Shown here piece by piece: positions 51,170 through 62,528 of a stretch of DNA of 64,000 bases. Position 1 is the stretch's first letter. Each line of letters starts with the position of its first letter. The notes beneath the pieces were generated by a model. That model did no database searches. It had not been told where the DNA came from and saw only the letters and a list, made by a program, of their open reading frames with translations. Made by a program: the position numbers and the translations under genes. This stretch comes from Lycium barbarum (lineage: Eukaryota > Streptophyta > Magnoliopsida > Solanales > Solanaceae), in the NCBI RefSeq assembly GCF_019175385.1, contig NC_083343.1, positions 53,776,457-53,840,456 of the forward strand, given 5' to 3'.

Positions 51170-53802
51170 TGAATAAGGTGACACTAAAGAACAAATGTCC
51201 TGTCCCAAGGATTGATGATTTGTTTGATCAACTACAGGGTGCCAAGTAGTTTTCCAAAATAGACTTGAGGTCAGGTTATCACCAAGTGAGAGTTAGAGAA
51301 GAAGATATTCCCAAAACAGCTTTCAGAACGAGATATGGCCACTATGAGTTCCGAGTGATGTCGTTTGGGTTGACTAATGCTCCGGCAGTGTTCATGAATT
51401 TGATGAATAATGTATTCAGGCCCCTTTTGGATTTATTTGTGATAGTATTCATTGACGATATTCTGGTATACTCTCGCACAGAATCAGAACATGCAGATCA
51501 TTTACGTATTGTTCTTGGAATTCTTCTAACCCGAGAATTGTATGCAAAATTTTCAAATTGCGAGTTTTGGCTGAATTCTGTGACATTTCTGGGTCATGGT
51601 ATTTCAGATGATGGCATTCGAGTTGCTACTCAGAAAATTGAAGCCGTGAAGACTTGGCCAAGGCCTACGATACCTACATAAGTCCATAGTTTTCTGGGAT
51701 TGGCAGGGTACTAAAGAAGGATCGTAGAGGGATTTTCCTCTATTTCAGCCCCATTGACTAAGCTAACCCAGAAGTCAGCTAAGTTTCAGTAGAATGACGC
51801 TCTTGAACGCAGTTTTCAAGAGTTGAAGGAAAGATTAACTTCAGCTCCGGTCTTAACGCCCCAGAAGGGCCGGATGGCTATGTTGTATATTGTGATGCTT
51901 CCGGTGTTGGGTTAGGATGTGTGTTAATGCAGCACGGTAGAGTCATTGCGTATGCTTCGAGACAGCTGCGGAAACATGAAAAGAACTACCTAATTCATGA
52001 TCTCGAATTGGCTGCAGTCATTCATGCATTAAAAATGTGGAGACATTACTTATATGGCGTGCATGTCGATATTTATACAGATCACAAGAGTCTTCAGTAT
52101 ATTTTCAAACAGAAGGAGTTGAATCTGCGACAGAGGCGGTGGTTAGAATTATTGAAAGATTATGATGTGAGCATTTTATACCACCCCGGAAAAGCAAATG
52201 TAGTAGCTGATGCGCTTAGCCGCCAATCAATGGGCAGCCGATCAATGGGAAGTTCCTCCGGGAAAGAGAGAGATAATTCAGGAGCTTCATTAGCTAGATA
52301 ATCTTGGAGTACGTGTAATTGATTCGGGTAGTGCAGGAATCGATATTAACGATCCTACAGTTTCGTCCCTGAATATGGAAGTGATAAAGCGACAATATGA
52401 AGATCCTCAGCTGAGTCATTATAGAGACGTATTTAATGAAAAAGAGAAGTCCCCATTTGAAACTTCTAAGGATGGAATTCTCATATACCGAGGCAGGTTA
52501 TGTGTTCCGAATGTCGCAGAATTGCGCCGTCGAATTCTAGAGGAAGCTAATTATTCTCGGTATTCTATTCACCCAGGTGCAACGAAGATGTATCATGATC
52601 TCAAGTGGATATATTGGTGGGATGGCATGAAGAGAGACATAGCAGAATTTGTAGCTCAATTTCCAAATTGCCAGCAAGTGAAAATCAAACATCAAAAGCC
52701 AGGAGGGGTATTGCAAGCAATGGAAATCCCTACTTTGAAATGGGAAGTCATCAACATGGATTTTATTGTTGGGTTACCTCGTTCCCGAGGAAATTATGAT
52801 TCCATATGGGTGATCGTGGACAGACTCACGAAAGCAGCTCATTTTCTTTCGGTCAGAACCACATACTCAGCAGAAGATTATGCAAGGTTGTATCTCAAAG
52901 AAATTGTATGACTCCATGGTATTCCCATATCCATAATCACAGATAGAGGAGCGCAATTTATAGCCAAGTTCTAGAAATCCTTCTAAAAAGGTCTAGGTAC
53001 TCAAGTAATGTTTAGCACGGCATTTCATCCGCAGACTGATGGGCAAGTTGAACGTACTATCTAGACCTTGGAGGATATGCTAAGAGCATGTGTTCTAGAT
53101 TTCGGTGGTAACTGGGATGATCACTTACCTCTTATTGAGTTTGCATACAACAATAGTTAACATTCCAGTATTGAGATGGCCCAGTATGAAGCTCTATATA
53201 GAAGAAAGTGTAGATCCCCAATTGGGTGGTTTGAAATAGGAGAAGTACAGCTAATAGGCCCTGAGTTGATTCAGCAAGCGGTAGAAAAAGTCAAGGTGAT
53301 CCGAGATCGATTGTTGATAGCCTAAAGTCGACAAAAATCATATGCAGACAACCGCCGGCGAGACTTAGAGTTTCAAGTTGATGATTGGGTATTTTTGAAG
53401 GTGTCGCCAATGTAAGGGGTGATGAGATTTGGCAAGAAAGGGAAATTAAGTCCTCGATACGTTGGACCTTATAAGATTATCCGCAAAGTGGGTCATGTGG
53501 CTTACGAATTGGACTTGCCTTCAGAGCTTGAATCAGTCCATCCAGTTTTTCATGTCTCAATGCTCCGCCAGTGTGTTGGAGATCCTACAAGAATTGTCCC
53601 AATAGATAATGTCCAAGTGACAGAAAAGCTAGCATATGAAGAAATGCCCATTGCCATATTAGACAGGCAAGTACGAAAACTTCGAAATAAGGAAGTAGCT
53701 TCAGTCAAAGTCTTGTGGCAAAATAACAACCAAGAAGAAATGACTTGGGAGGCGGAAGAGAAAATGAAATTCAAATACCCGCACTTATTCCAACCCCTAT
53801 AA
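51170..53802 (+). pseudogene. Element D pol remnant 2 (RT, RNase H, integrase, chromodomain)
   Basis: Resumes NKVTLKNK, then RT with FIDDILVYS (near 51455), RNase H ([32 protein letters not shown]), the integrase zinc finger, core and chromodomain-like tail ending HLFQPL at 53802. It is riddled with stops (about 51249, 51681, 51714, 51790, 52299, 52910, 52972, 52984, 53061, 53158, 53325, 53415) and a frameshift near 51857. Most stops are one transition from the codon in A, B or F. The integrase zinc finger reads FPNC for CPNC. It is clearly long dead. Confidence 0.93.
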
Positions 53803-54036
53803 AAGACTCAAGATGAAACATTAACATTATGAGGTACGTATGCTTTCTTTTCATGCTTTTGGTCGTATGTGGCCAATTTATATTGCTATTGTGTTGTGGC
53901 CCTGTGAGGCAATATTATTATGGGTTGTTGTGATAGGGTGGTAGTTCCATATTACAGGGGACGCTCTGGCAAAATTTTCGTAGAATTCCCGAGTGTTTAA
54001 CATTCGAGGACGAATGTTCCAAAAAGGGGGGAAGAG
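53803..54036 (+). other. Element D 3' untranslated part, palindrome and polypurine tract
   Basis: After the pol stop there are about 200 non-coding bases, then the palindrome AACATTCG/CGAATGTT at 53999-54018, then AAAAAGGGGGGAAGAG (54021-54036) abutting the 3' LTR. Confidence 0.85.
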
Positions 54037-54424
54037 TGTTACACCTTGGAAATTTTATGTCATCGTGTAGTGAATGAACTACTGTGAGCTTAAGGATAAC
54101 AGGAAGTTCTTAGGACTATAAGAAGGATAATTAGTGGTCTTAGAATGCATACGTTATGATTTTGAAGTCATATGAATTGACAAAAATAAGGATTAGTAAG
54201 GGCAAGTGGAGTATAAGTGGGGTATAGGAAAGGTTTCGTAAATTATTGTGTTAAGAATTGTTTGGTAAGGCCTTGAGGGCGAGTTATATGGATGTTTAGA
54301 TCATTAATGAAGCAATAAACAAGTGTTAATAAGGTTTTACAAGAATTGAAGATTAAACGAAATGACGAGGACAACTTCGGAAAAACTGTTAGTTACGCGA
54401 CCACGTTATACGGATCGTGGAATA

Positions 54425-54545
54425 TTATACGGACCGTATAATGGTCCGTATAACCCAACAGCAGAAATGTTTTCAAGGGAGGTGAACGACGGACACTTAT
54501 ACGGAGTGTATAATGTTATACTGACCGTATAAGTGGTCCGTATAA
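54425..54545. repeat. Pair of related inverted repeats in the D LTR
   Basis: 54425-54453 is TTATACGGACC, a 7-base spacer, then GGTCCGTATAA, with perfect 11-base arms. 54516-54545 has TTATACTGACC and GGTCCGTATAA around 8 bases, with one arm mismatch. A partial third copy lies near 54497. The unit spacing is about 91 bases. Confidence 0.85.
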
Positions 54546-55709
54546 GTCCCGACGGACTGATTAAGTTGCAACTATTAATACATTTTCCCACTTTATTTTC
54601 TCATTCTTTCCACTTCTCCACTTCTCTCAAAACTTCTAGAATATTCCATACATATCATTTTCAAGAATACAAGGGAAATCAAAGGTTAATACCATAAATT
54701 CAAGTGAATAGAGTGCAAGGAAGCTCTTTGGAGTTGCTAGAGTCAAGAAATCCCTTGGAAGTTGAAGCTAGGGTTTTCTTCAAGTGAAGTATTGCTACCC
54801 AAAACCTGTTCCTACGCATTCAAAGGTGAGTTTCATGATTATTCCATGTTTTTTAAGGTATTGAAAAGTTGAAACACTTGGATTATGGAAGAAGATGGAA
54901 AATGGATTACAAAAGATGAGATTAGTGGCAATTGTGAATAGTAAATTAATATGAATCATGAATATTGATGTGTTGTGATTGTAATTACGTTATTAATGAT
55001 GTTAAGGGCATGAGAGAAACATTATATGAGAATGAATGTAACGTTGTAGTATGATTATGATTATGGATGACCTTGAGAGGAAATTGTAGGAATTGGATAA
55101 TGATGAATTTGACTAAAGTCATTGATGATGATATTATGAATTTATTATTGACGTTTGGGAGTTGAAATATGATATGGGGAAAGTAGTAGAAACAAAGGAG
55201 ATGCTGCTCAATTTTCTATAGCTTTAGTTCAAACACGCTTATGTTGTTGATTATCTAATATGAGTATGAACTCTCTTTAAGGTAGAAACGTGAATAGTTA
55301 AGAGGAACGTTCAAGCGATAGAGTAGCTAGACGAAAGGTATGTGAGGCTAGTCCTTTCTTTCTAAGGCATGATTTTTCCTTTCCTCTTCATGATTCTCCT
55401 ACATTCCGGAAAACTAAGAGTCTATGTTCATGAATAGCCATATAAGATAAGAGATATATTATGAGCCCAATAATAATAATGATGAGTTTAAGTCTAAAGA
55501 TTCTAGAGTTCATGATATGATGTCCCTACAAAGTTAATGATGTTGTTCATTGTATACACTCACCTTATATACTATTTCCTTCAAGGTGAGGCAGAATGCT
55601 TATAAATGTTCCATAATGGAATCGGGGGTTCACGACCTTATGTAACCCCGAAAAAGTATAGCTGTCTTTGAGTTTCTATGCATGCATTATGATGATGTTA
55701 CACCGCGCC

Positions 55710-55733
55710 TACCTGTGTTCATGCCCACAGGTA
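55710..55733. other. Hairpin with the conserved TTCATGCC loop, D LTR
   Basis: TACCTGTG and CACAGGTA (perfect 8-base arms) flank TTCATGCC, the loop also found in the third hairpin of the other LTRs, where the stem is CTGCG/CGCAG. Confidence 0.65.
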
Positions 55734-55822
55734 GTCAGGGAGGTGATCGGAACTCGTAGAAGTCATCAGCAGATCTACAAGAGCACTCCATTATTCCGGA
55801 GGTGCTATTTGGTTTTTTTTTT

Positions 55823-55826
<4 letters not shown>

Positions 55827-55855
<29 letters not shown>
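55827..55855. repeat. TA microsatellite
   Basis: An uninterrupted run of alternating T and A inside the D LTR, preceded by a T run. Confidence 0.95.
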
Positions 55856-55863
<8 letters not shown>

Positions 55864-56117
55864 TCTTGTCCCGTCCCAATGTTTAGTACTCTAGTAGAGG
55901 CTCGTAGATACCCATGTGTGGGTAGTATGGTCTCACAATGCTACTATTGTATATGTATATATTATTTTAATAGCCGAAGGGCTTATATATGTAAAAGTGA
56001 TTATGTTTCCAATTGAAAAATGATTTTCTTATGATTTGATTATGATGAGTAATAGAATGAGTGGTGCTCGGTGGTTAGCCCCGGGTGCCCGTTATGGCCC
56101 CTAGTCGGGTCGTGACA

Positions 56118-56936
56118 GAAAGCTTGACTCTCGTACACAGTTTTTGATCGGTTGCCCAAGAAAACAGTTCCACGTATGCTCCGCATGACTTGAATTCGGC
56201 TTTTTCTTCCGTCCATGGTAGCTTCTTGCTCGTCTCTAAATGCTATTCATGCGTGTTAGTTTTAAAATTTTGATTTTAACGTTGCCATACCTGAGCAGCA
56301 TTTGCCATTTTGTTGATGTTGTCTTATTAACTTCCGATGTCATGTTCGTTTTTTCGCAAATGCTTGTCTGTCTTCTTTCTTTTCTCATGTAAGTGTGTGC
56401 TTTTAGTGTATTTCTTGAAAAAAATGATCTACTTTGGATAATAATCACGATACTTTGGCCGACTCTTTTCTCATCATTTTCATATGTTTTCATTGTTCAA
56501 TGATAACTTCCGTTGGGATCTGGGTCGGGTCGTACCGTATCTCTGGTGAACCTACACACCCCAGTCCATTTGTCATTTTCGTAAGCATGATGCTACTAAT
56601 GAAAATTATGTTTTCAAGTGCGGGGTCATTCTTGTTTCTTATGAAATCCACCACCCCTGAAAATTTGGACTCAAATCATTTTCACACACTGCGGTGACTG
56701 TTGCAAATCTGGTTTCGACTGCATCGTTATCCTCTTACGAAGTCTGCGGTATAGCAGTTCAGGACTACATCACTTATAGTCAAAAATTCCCAAATGTAGA
56801 TTGTACATCCGGGTGCAGTATCATATTCCTTTCATGATGACTACTAACCTCTGTGTTCAGAATTACAACATTTAGTCAGAATATTGAAGTTAACTACTAC
56901 ATACTCAAGTGTGGAGCCATTTCTCATGACTACTGG
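56118..56936. other. Unassigned sequence right of D
   Basis: I recognise no gene or mobile-element feature here. The longest open frames (85-87 codons) show no domain-like pattern. This may be low-copy host DNA or an old unrecognised repeat. Bases 56118-56122 (gaaag) would be the right target-site copy of D, but the left one is outside the window. Confidence 0.4.
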
Positions 56937-57055
56937 AGGTGGAAAAATGTGTAAAAAATATGGTTATCCGTGGGTTTGATACCCAACCCAGTTAAAATGG
57001 GTCCAATATGAGTCAACCCATATTATCCACTTAAAATATAGGTAAATAAAGCAGC
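56937..57055. repeat. Possible hAT-type terminal fragment
   Basis: The run with ggtggaaaaatgtg, cccaacccagttaaaatggg and tcaacccatattatcc resembles the ends of plant hAT-type non-autonomous elements as I remember them. Neither inverted terminal repeats nor an 8-bp duplication could be shown, so this stays tentative. It directly adjoins the 5' edge of the LINE. Confidence 0.35.
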
Positions 57056-57060
57056 AATGT

Positions 57061-59011
57061 GAGCCTATACCGAGGAAGAATCTAACGTATATTGATGGTA
57101 TTCCAATGGTGAAGTGGACCGAGCCTGAAATCAAAAGAATGAAGATATTGGAAGACCTTCAACATGCAGTAATTGGCAAATTTTCACATGGGTTGCCTGA
57201 GTTGGAAGAACTACGCAACATTATACCATCACAATGTGGTTTAAAAGGTGACTGTAAGGTTGGTTTATTTAGGCCAAGACATGTATTGATCAGATGCTCA
57301 CTGATGGAAGATTTTATCAATCTTACATCCAAAGGAGCATATTATTTGAAGGCTAAACATGGTTTTACTTATCAGATGAGGCCCCTTATTTATGATTCTA
57401 TGTTCAAAGTGGATGAATAAACATCTTAGGCAATGGCGTGGATTTCTTTTCCAAACTTATTACCTACTTTCTTTGTCAAAGAATCTTTGTTTACTATGGC
57501 TTCTGCTATTGGAAAGCCTTTACAGTTGGACTTGGCAACCATAAACAAGACTCGACCTAGTTGTGCTAGAGTCAAGGTCCAAGTTGATCTTCTTGCTGAA
57601 TTACCTCAGTTTCTGATGTTGGAAATAGAGGATGAGGATACAAAAGACATCAGGAAGATGAAAGTCAAAATTCAATATGATTTCTTACCAAAATATTGTA
57701 CTGAATGTAAGTTCTAGGCCATTCTAGAGATGAGTGTAGAATCTTTCATCCTGAAAAGAAGAAAACAACAGATGTTGAGGTTACAAGCTCAGATAAAGGG
57801 GTGAAGGATACAGGAAATCAAGAGGCACAAACTGTTAAGGATAAAGGCAAGCATGAGGCACGTAGAAGGTATCATGGCAGAAATTATCATATGGTGACGT
57901 TTGTCCCGAAAACTAACAGTTCTGATAAGGTGAATGAAAGCAAAGTTGAGAATGCTGATGCAAAGAAAAATGCTGATTCAGAAGTACAAGTTGTGGTGCA
58001 AAACAAATTTGATGTTTTAAACACTGTGAAAGAAGGTGAGATACGAAGTACAAATACATCCACAGCTGAGGGGGAGAATTCTAATGCAAATGGAAACAAG
58101 GATGGTCAAAGTAATCAGGTGGAGACTAGGCTGAATAATGCAGATATGGAACAAACAAATGTGGATAACACTACTCAAGTTTCCACACAAGGTCAGCAAA
58201 TTCATCAGGAAGTTATGCCAGGCATTACTTAGGAAAAAGAAATTCATAACTCATGGGCTGATAAGGTGGAGGAAAAGGAATTGAATACAGGAGAAAGGCA
58301 ACAGGAAGATGAAGAACAAGATAATACTGATGGAGACTCTAGTAAAAAGGACAGTGTGGAAGAATCATATCATGGTGGCACCAATACAACATAAAAGGGA
58401 ACAAGTTTGAAGCATGTAGAGATTCCAGACAAAGAGGAGGTGCAAAAACAAGAGGTTCATCCAGATCATGATGAACATGTGGCTTTTGATGATACAGGAT
58501 TAGATGGAGTAAAAGAGGCTACAGAGGGTTCTCCCTCAGTGATAATTCATAATCCTGTGGAAAGAGAAGAAAAAGTGCAGGAAAATGTGCAATCAATAGA
58601 GGCAACAGTAGTAGATGCCACAACTGACAAGATGAAGGAGCAGATGTATGTGGAGCAAGATGTAGATCCACCAGATCATCCTTCCTCAGAAAAGGCAATG
58701 GTGATTTCACATACTGAGCATAACATGTGACATTTTGTAGAAAGTCTTCCCTAGTCAAAGAACTACATGGCCTGATCTCTCATAATATAGATGGCTTGGA
58801 AGTAAAGGAGGATGTCAGAGATTTCCACAAAGAGGACAAGGAGGAGAATATTAAGAAAATTAAGGAAAACATTTTTAAGCAGGCTGATATATGTCCTAAT
58901 AGCAAGTCTAACAATAAGGGTCAGAAGAAAGGCAAGAAGAATGCTATTGACAAGCAAATTCCACTCAGGGTAGTACCAAAGAGGAATGCTACTAAATCTA
59001 ATGTTAAATGA
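57061..59011 (+). pseudogene. LINE ORF1 remnant (DUF4283-like, zinc knuckle)
   Basis: Readable in pieces: 57061-57420 (AVIGKFSHGLPELEELR, typical of the DUF4283 domain), 57433-57717 ([20 protein letters not shown], ending KYCTEC of a zinc knuckle), 57801-58232 and 58407-58730 (acidic, asparagine-rich spacer) and 58727-59011 (lysine-rich end). A stop falls at 57418, and a one-base loss at about 57716 breaks the knuckle after KF; the GHSRDECR half is still seen in another frame. In the family ORF1 binds the LINE RNA. The N-terminus is missing. The final TGA (59009-59011) overlaps the ATG of ORF2. Confidence 0.85.
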
Positions 59012-62000
59012 TGTTGAAGTCATTCATTTGGAACATTAGGTCAGTGAAGACACAAAAACCCTTTCATAGGGTACAAATGTTAAACAGACATCACAAATTC
59101 TTTTTGATTCTTCTCATGGAACCATTTCAACAGGTCAGGACAATAAACCATTATAGAAGGAGGTTGGCATGTGCTTAGCCAATGCCAACTGTAATGGTAA
59201 AATATGGTACTTTGTGGCTGATAATATAGATGTAGAAGTTCTGATTGATTCCCCTCTGCAGATTACTTTGAAGCTGTTTTTACAAGATTTGAATCAGCAT
59301 CTTATTACTACTTTAGTATATGCTAAATATAGTGCTTCTGAAAGTCTAGAGTTGTGGGAGGATATCTATCATCTTTCCAATACCTTATCTTGTTCCTGGT
59401 TAATAGGAGGAGACTTCAATGTGTTTCTGAATGATGAAGAAAAGACAGGGGGTAATCTTATTCAACCTCAGGATATAGAAGACTTTGCTTTTTGCATAAA
59501 CTCTTGTGATCTTGAAGAGGTAAACTTTAAGGGTAGTCCCTTCACTTGGTGGAATGGAATAGCAGATGAAGCATGTATTTTTGAGAGATTGGATAGGATG
59601 TTGGTGAATTCACTGCTTCTGGACAATTTGGAAATATTGAAGTGGAACATCTTGCAAGAACTGGATCAGATCATGCTCCACTTCTTTGTACCTATGGTGA
59701 TAAGCATCAGAATTAGGTCAGACCTTTTCAATTTCTATCATTTTGGATAGAGCATGCATCTTTCCTGGATACAGTCAGGCTGAATTGGTCCACTTGGGAG
59801 CATGAGGATCCTTTCATAAACTTCAAAAGCAAGATGAAAAAGCTGAAAGAAGTGTTATCCAAATGGAGCAAGGAAGTGTTTGGTGATATATTCAAACAGC
59901 TGATCATAAGGGAGGAAATAGTCAGATTAAATGAACAGTTGTTTGACGAAAATCTAAGCCAAGTAAATAGAATGGTTTTGCAGAAAGCTCAGGCTGAGGC
60001 TAAGAGATATTTGCATTATGAAGAATAGTACTGGAGACAAAAATCAGGCCTGGATTGGTTTGTAGATGGAGACAAAAATACTAGATTTTTCATAATCTAG
60101 TAAAGGGAAGAAGGAAGAAACTGCAGATCAAAAGAATTCAAAATTCAGATGGTTCATGGATTGAGGATGATGAGCAAATGGCAGATGAGGCTGTGCACTT
60201 TTACTCTCAACAATTTTCACAAGAAGAGTTAATTGGAGATGAAAATTTGTTGTCACTCTTTCCTGTTTTTATTGATCAAAATAGAAATGATCTACTGTGT
60301 CAAATGCCTAGAGTTGATGAAGTCAAAAAAGCTGTTTTCAACCTTGGTGGATCAAGTGCTAGTGGACCTGATAGTTTTCCTGGAATTTTCTATCAGACAT
60401 GTTGGGACATTATTAGCTTGGATGTATACAAGGTGGTGGTGGCTTTCTTTTAGGGTCATACTCTTCCAAAGTTACTTACTCACACAAATCTTGTTCTACT
60501 ACCAAAGAAGGAGTTCGTTCAAAGTTAGTCAGACTTAAGGCCTATAATTTTAAGTAATTTTATCAACAAAGTGATGTCAAGAGTGGTTCATGATAGATTG
60601 GAAGTTGTGCTACCTCAGTTGATATCTATTAATCAAGCAGGTTTTGTACAAGGGAGAAGCATTATTGAGAATGTGCTATTGGCACAAGAAATAGTGACAG
60701 ACATCAGAAAAAGGGGCAAACCAGCAAATGTAGTGATCAAATTGGACATGGCAAAAGCCTATGATAGAGTATCTTGGTCATATTTGATAAAAGGTACTCA
60801 GCAGAATGGGATTTGCTAGTCAATTCATTGACATGATTTGGAGGTTGATTGCAAATAACTGTATTCCATCCTTTTCAATGGTCAGGCCAAAGGATTTTTC
60901 CATTCAACCAGGGCTGTCAATAAGGTGATCCACTTTCACCCGCACTGTTCATCTTATCAACAGAGGTGTTATCAAGAGCTCTAAATGCAGAATTTGACAA
61001 TGCTGAATATGTGGGCTATGACATGCATAAATGGAGTAAAAATATCAATCATCTGGCTTATGCAGATGATACTATAATATTTGCATCTGCAGAAGGGGAG
61101 TCATTGAAGAGAATTATGAAGATACTGCAGGATTATGAGGCAATTTCAGGTCAACTGATCAATAAAGGCAAGAGTTCCTTTTATATGCATCTTAATATTT
61201 CTGGTGCACTGTCTCAGCAGGTGGAGCAGATTACAGGCTTTAAAAGGGATCAATTTCCATTAAAATACTTGGGATGCCCTATATTTCATTCAAGGAGGAA
61301 AAAGGTATATTACAGTGACCTAATCAAGAAGGTGAAAACAAGCTGCAAAATTGGAAAGGAAAATTGCACTCTTTTGGTGGAAAAGCAGTTCTTATCAATT
61401 GTGTGCTTCAGAATATTCCAATATACATGCTGTTAGCTATTGTTCCCACAAAATATACCATTAATTAGCTTCATAAAATCTTTGCAAGGTTTTACAGGAG
61501 TACTAAGGAAGAAGGTAAAAGCAGGCACTGGTCTTCTTGGGACAAGGTTTGTTTACAAAATGAAGAAGGAGGATTAGGATTCAGATCTCTAGATGATGTG
61601 TCTAAGGCCCTTTTTGCCAAATTATGGTGGAGATTTCGAATATCAAATACATTATGGTAAGTCTTCATGTGGAATAAATATTGCAAGAAGAAGAAGCCTA
61701 CAGAAGTGCAGTGGAAAGGTGGATCACAAGTGTGGAAAAAAATGATAGAAGCAAGGGATCAAGTGGATCAACAGATATGGTGGGAACCTAGAAATGGAGC
61801 ATGTGATGTATGGGAAGATAATTGGACTAAACTTGGTTCACTCAAATAGGTAATACCACCAGATTTTCAGATTGACACCAGCATTGAAAAGTATCACACT
61901 TAATGAATGCAGAAGGCTTGGATATATAGAAATTGCATCACAAACTACCAAGTAATGTGTGTGGTCATATCCTACAAGAGTTGAGTATAGTTGAGCATTT

Positions 62001-62528
62001 AGAGGGGAAAGATAAAGCCTGGTGGATTGCTAGTACTACAGGAGATTTCACTGTAGGGAGTGCTTGGAATTTGCTCAGGAAAAAGGCTCAAACATCAGCT
62101 CACTTTTAAAAATTGTGGTTCAAAGGAGTTTCATTCAAAATATCATTCTTCCTTTGGAGATTTTGGAAGTTTAAAATACCAGTTAATGATGTACTAAAGA
62201 GAATGAATATCAGCATTTTATCTAGATGTAGATGCTATCTGAACCCTCATCAGGAGGAGACAGTTCAACATCTATTCCTAACATGTGAATTTGCAGCACA
62301 AATTTGCCAATATTACAATGCTGCTGTGGGGATAATTGTTCCAAGGATTCAGATTCATCAGACAGTAGTGCAATGGTGGTATATACAAGGTCCTACAAAA
62401 CACAAGTCAGTTATGCAGGCTGTACCAGCATTCATATGCTGGCAATTATGGAAGAGAAGAAATACTATCATGCATGGGGGTAAGATGAATAAAATAAAAG
62501 TGATAAACGGGATCAACTATAATCTAGA
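59011..62528 (+). pseudogene. LINE ORF2 remnant (endonuclease, reverse transcriptase, zf-RVT)
   Basis: Begins [11 protein letters not shown], the typical start of a plant LINE APE endonuclease, with a stop shortly after in places. GGDFNVF (near 59410) and FTWWNG ... FERLDRML (59540-59610) are endonuclease motifs. The RT has SASGPDSFPGIFY (60355), INQAGFVQGRSIIENVLLAQE (60625), KLDMAKAYDRVSW (60735) and the catalytic AYADDTIIFAS (near 61056). The zf-RVT region (62020-62300) has ISFFLWR and HLFLTCEFA. Frame changes and stops occur at about 59750, 60028, 60090, 60453, 60819, 60930, 61436 and 62109. The C-terminus is cut by LTR G. Confidence 0.9.

Larger units (their letters stand above)
54037..56117 (+). 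repeat. Element D 3' LTR
   Basis: 2,081 bases, starting TGTTACACCTTGG and ending GGGTCGTGACA. It is shorter than and different from the other LTRs in the window. It carries two inverted-repeat hairpins (54425-54453, 54516-54545), a CTCACCTT/AAGGTGAG inverted repeat near 55559-55590, a TACCTGTG/CACAGGTA hairpin (55710-55733) and a TA microsatellite. The 5' LTR must lie left of the window. Confidence 0.9.
57061..62528 (+). mobile_element. L1-type LINE, 5' truncated, interrupted by LTR G
   Basis: A plus-strand non-LTR retrotransposon with ORF1 (57061-59011) and ORF2 (59011-62528). The start is already inside ORF1, and the 3' end with its poly(A) lies beyond LTR G or the window. Frame breaks and stops are scattered throughout, so it is inactive. 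Unlike the gypsy elements it has no LTRs and uses an APE-type endonuclease. Confidence 0.92.

Noticed and set aside
16008..53802. Endogenous plant pararetrovirus
   Set aside because: The order PR-RT-RNase H-IN with LTRs, integrase and chromodomain is Ty3/gypsy; no movement or coat protein signature was seen.
57061..62528. A host gene with several exons
   Set aside because: Endonuclease GDFN, RT YADD and zf-RVT in order show a LINE; the gaps are stops and frameshifts, not introns.
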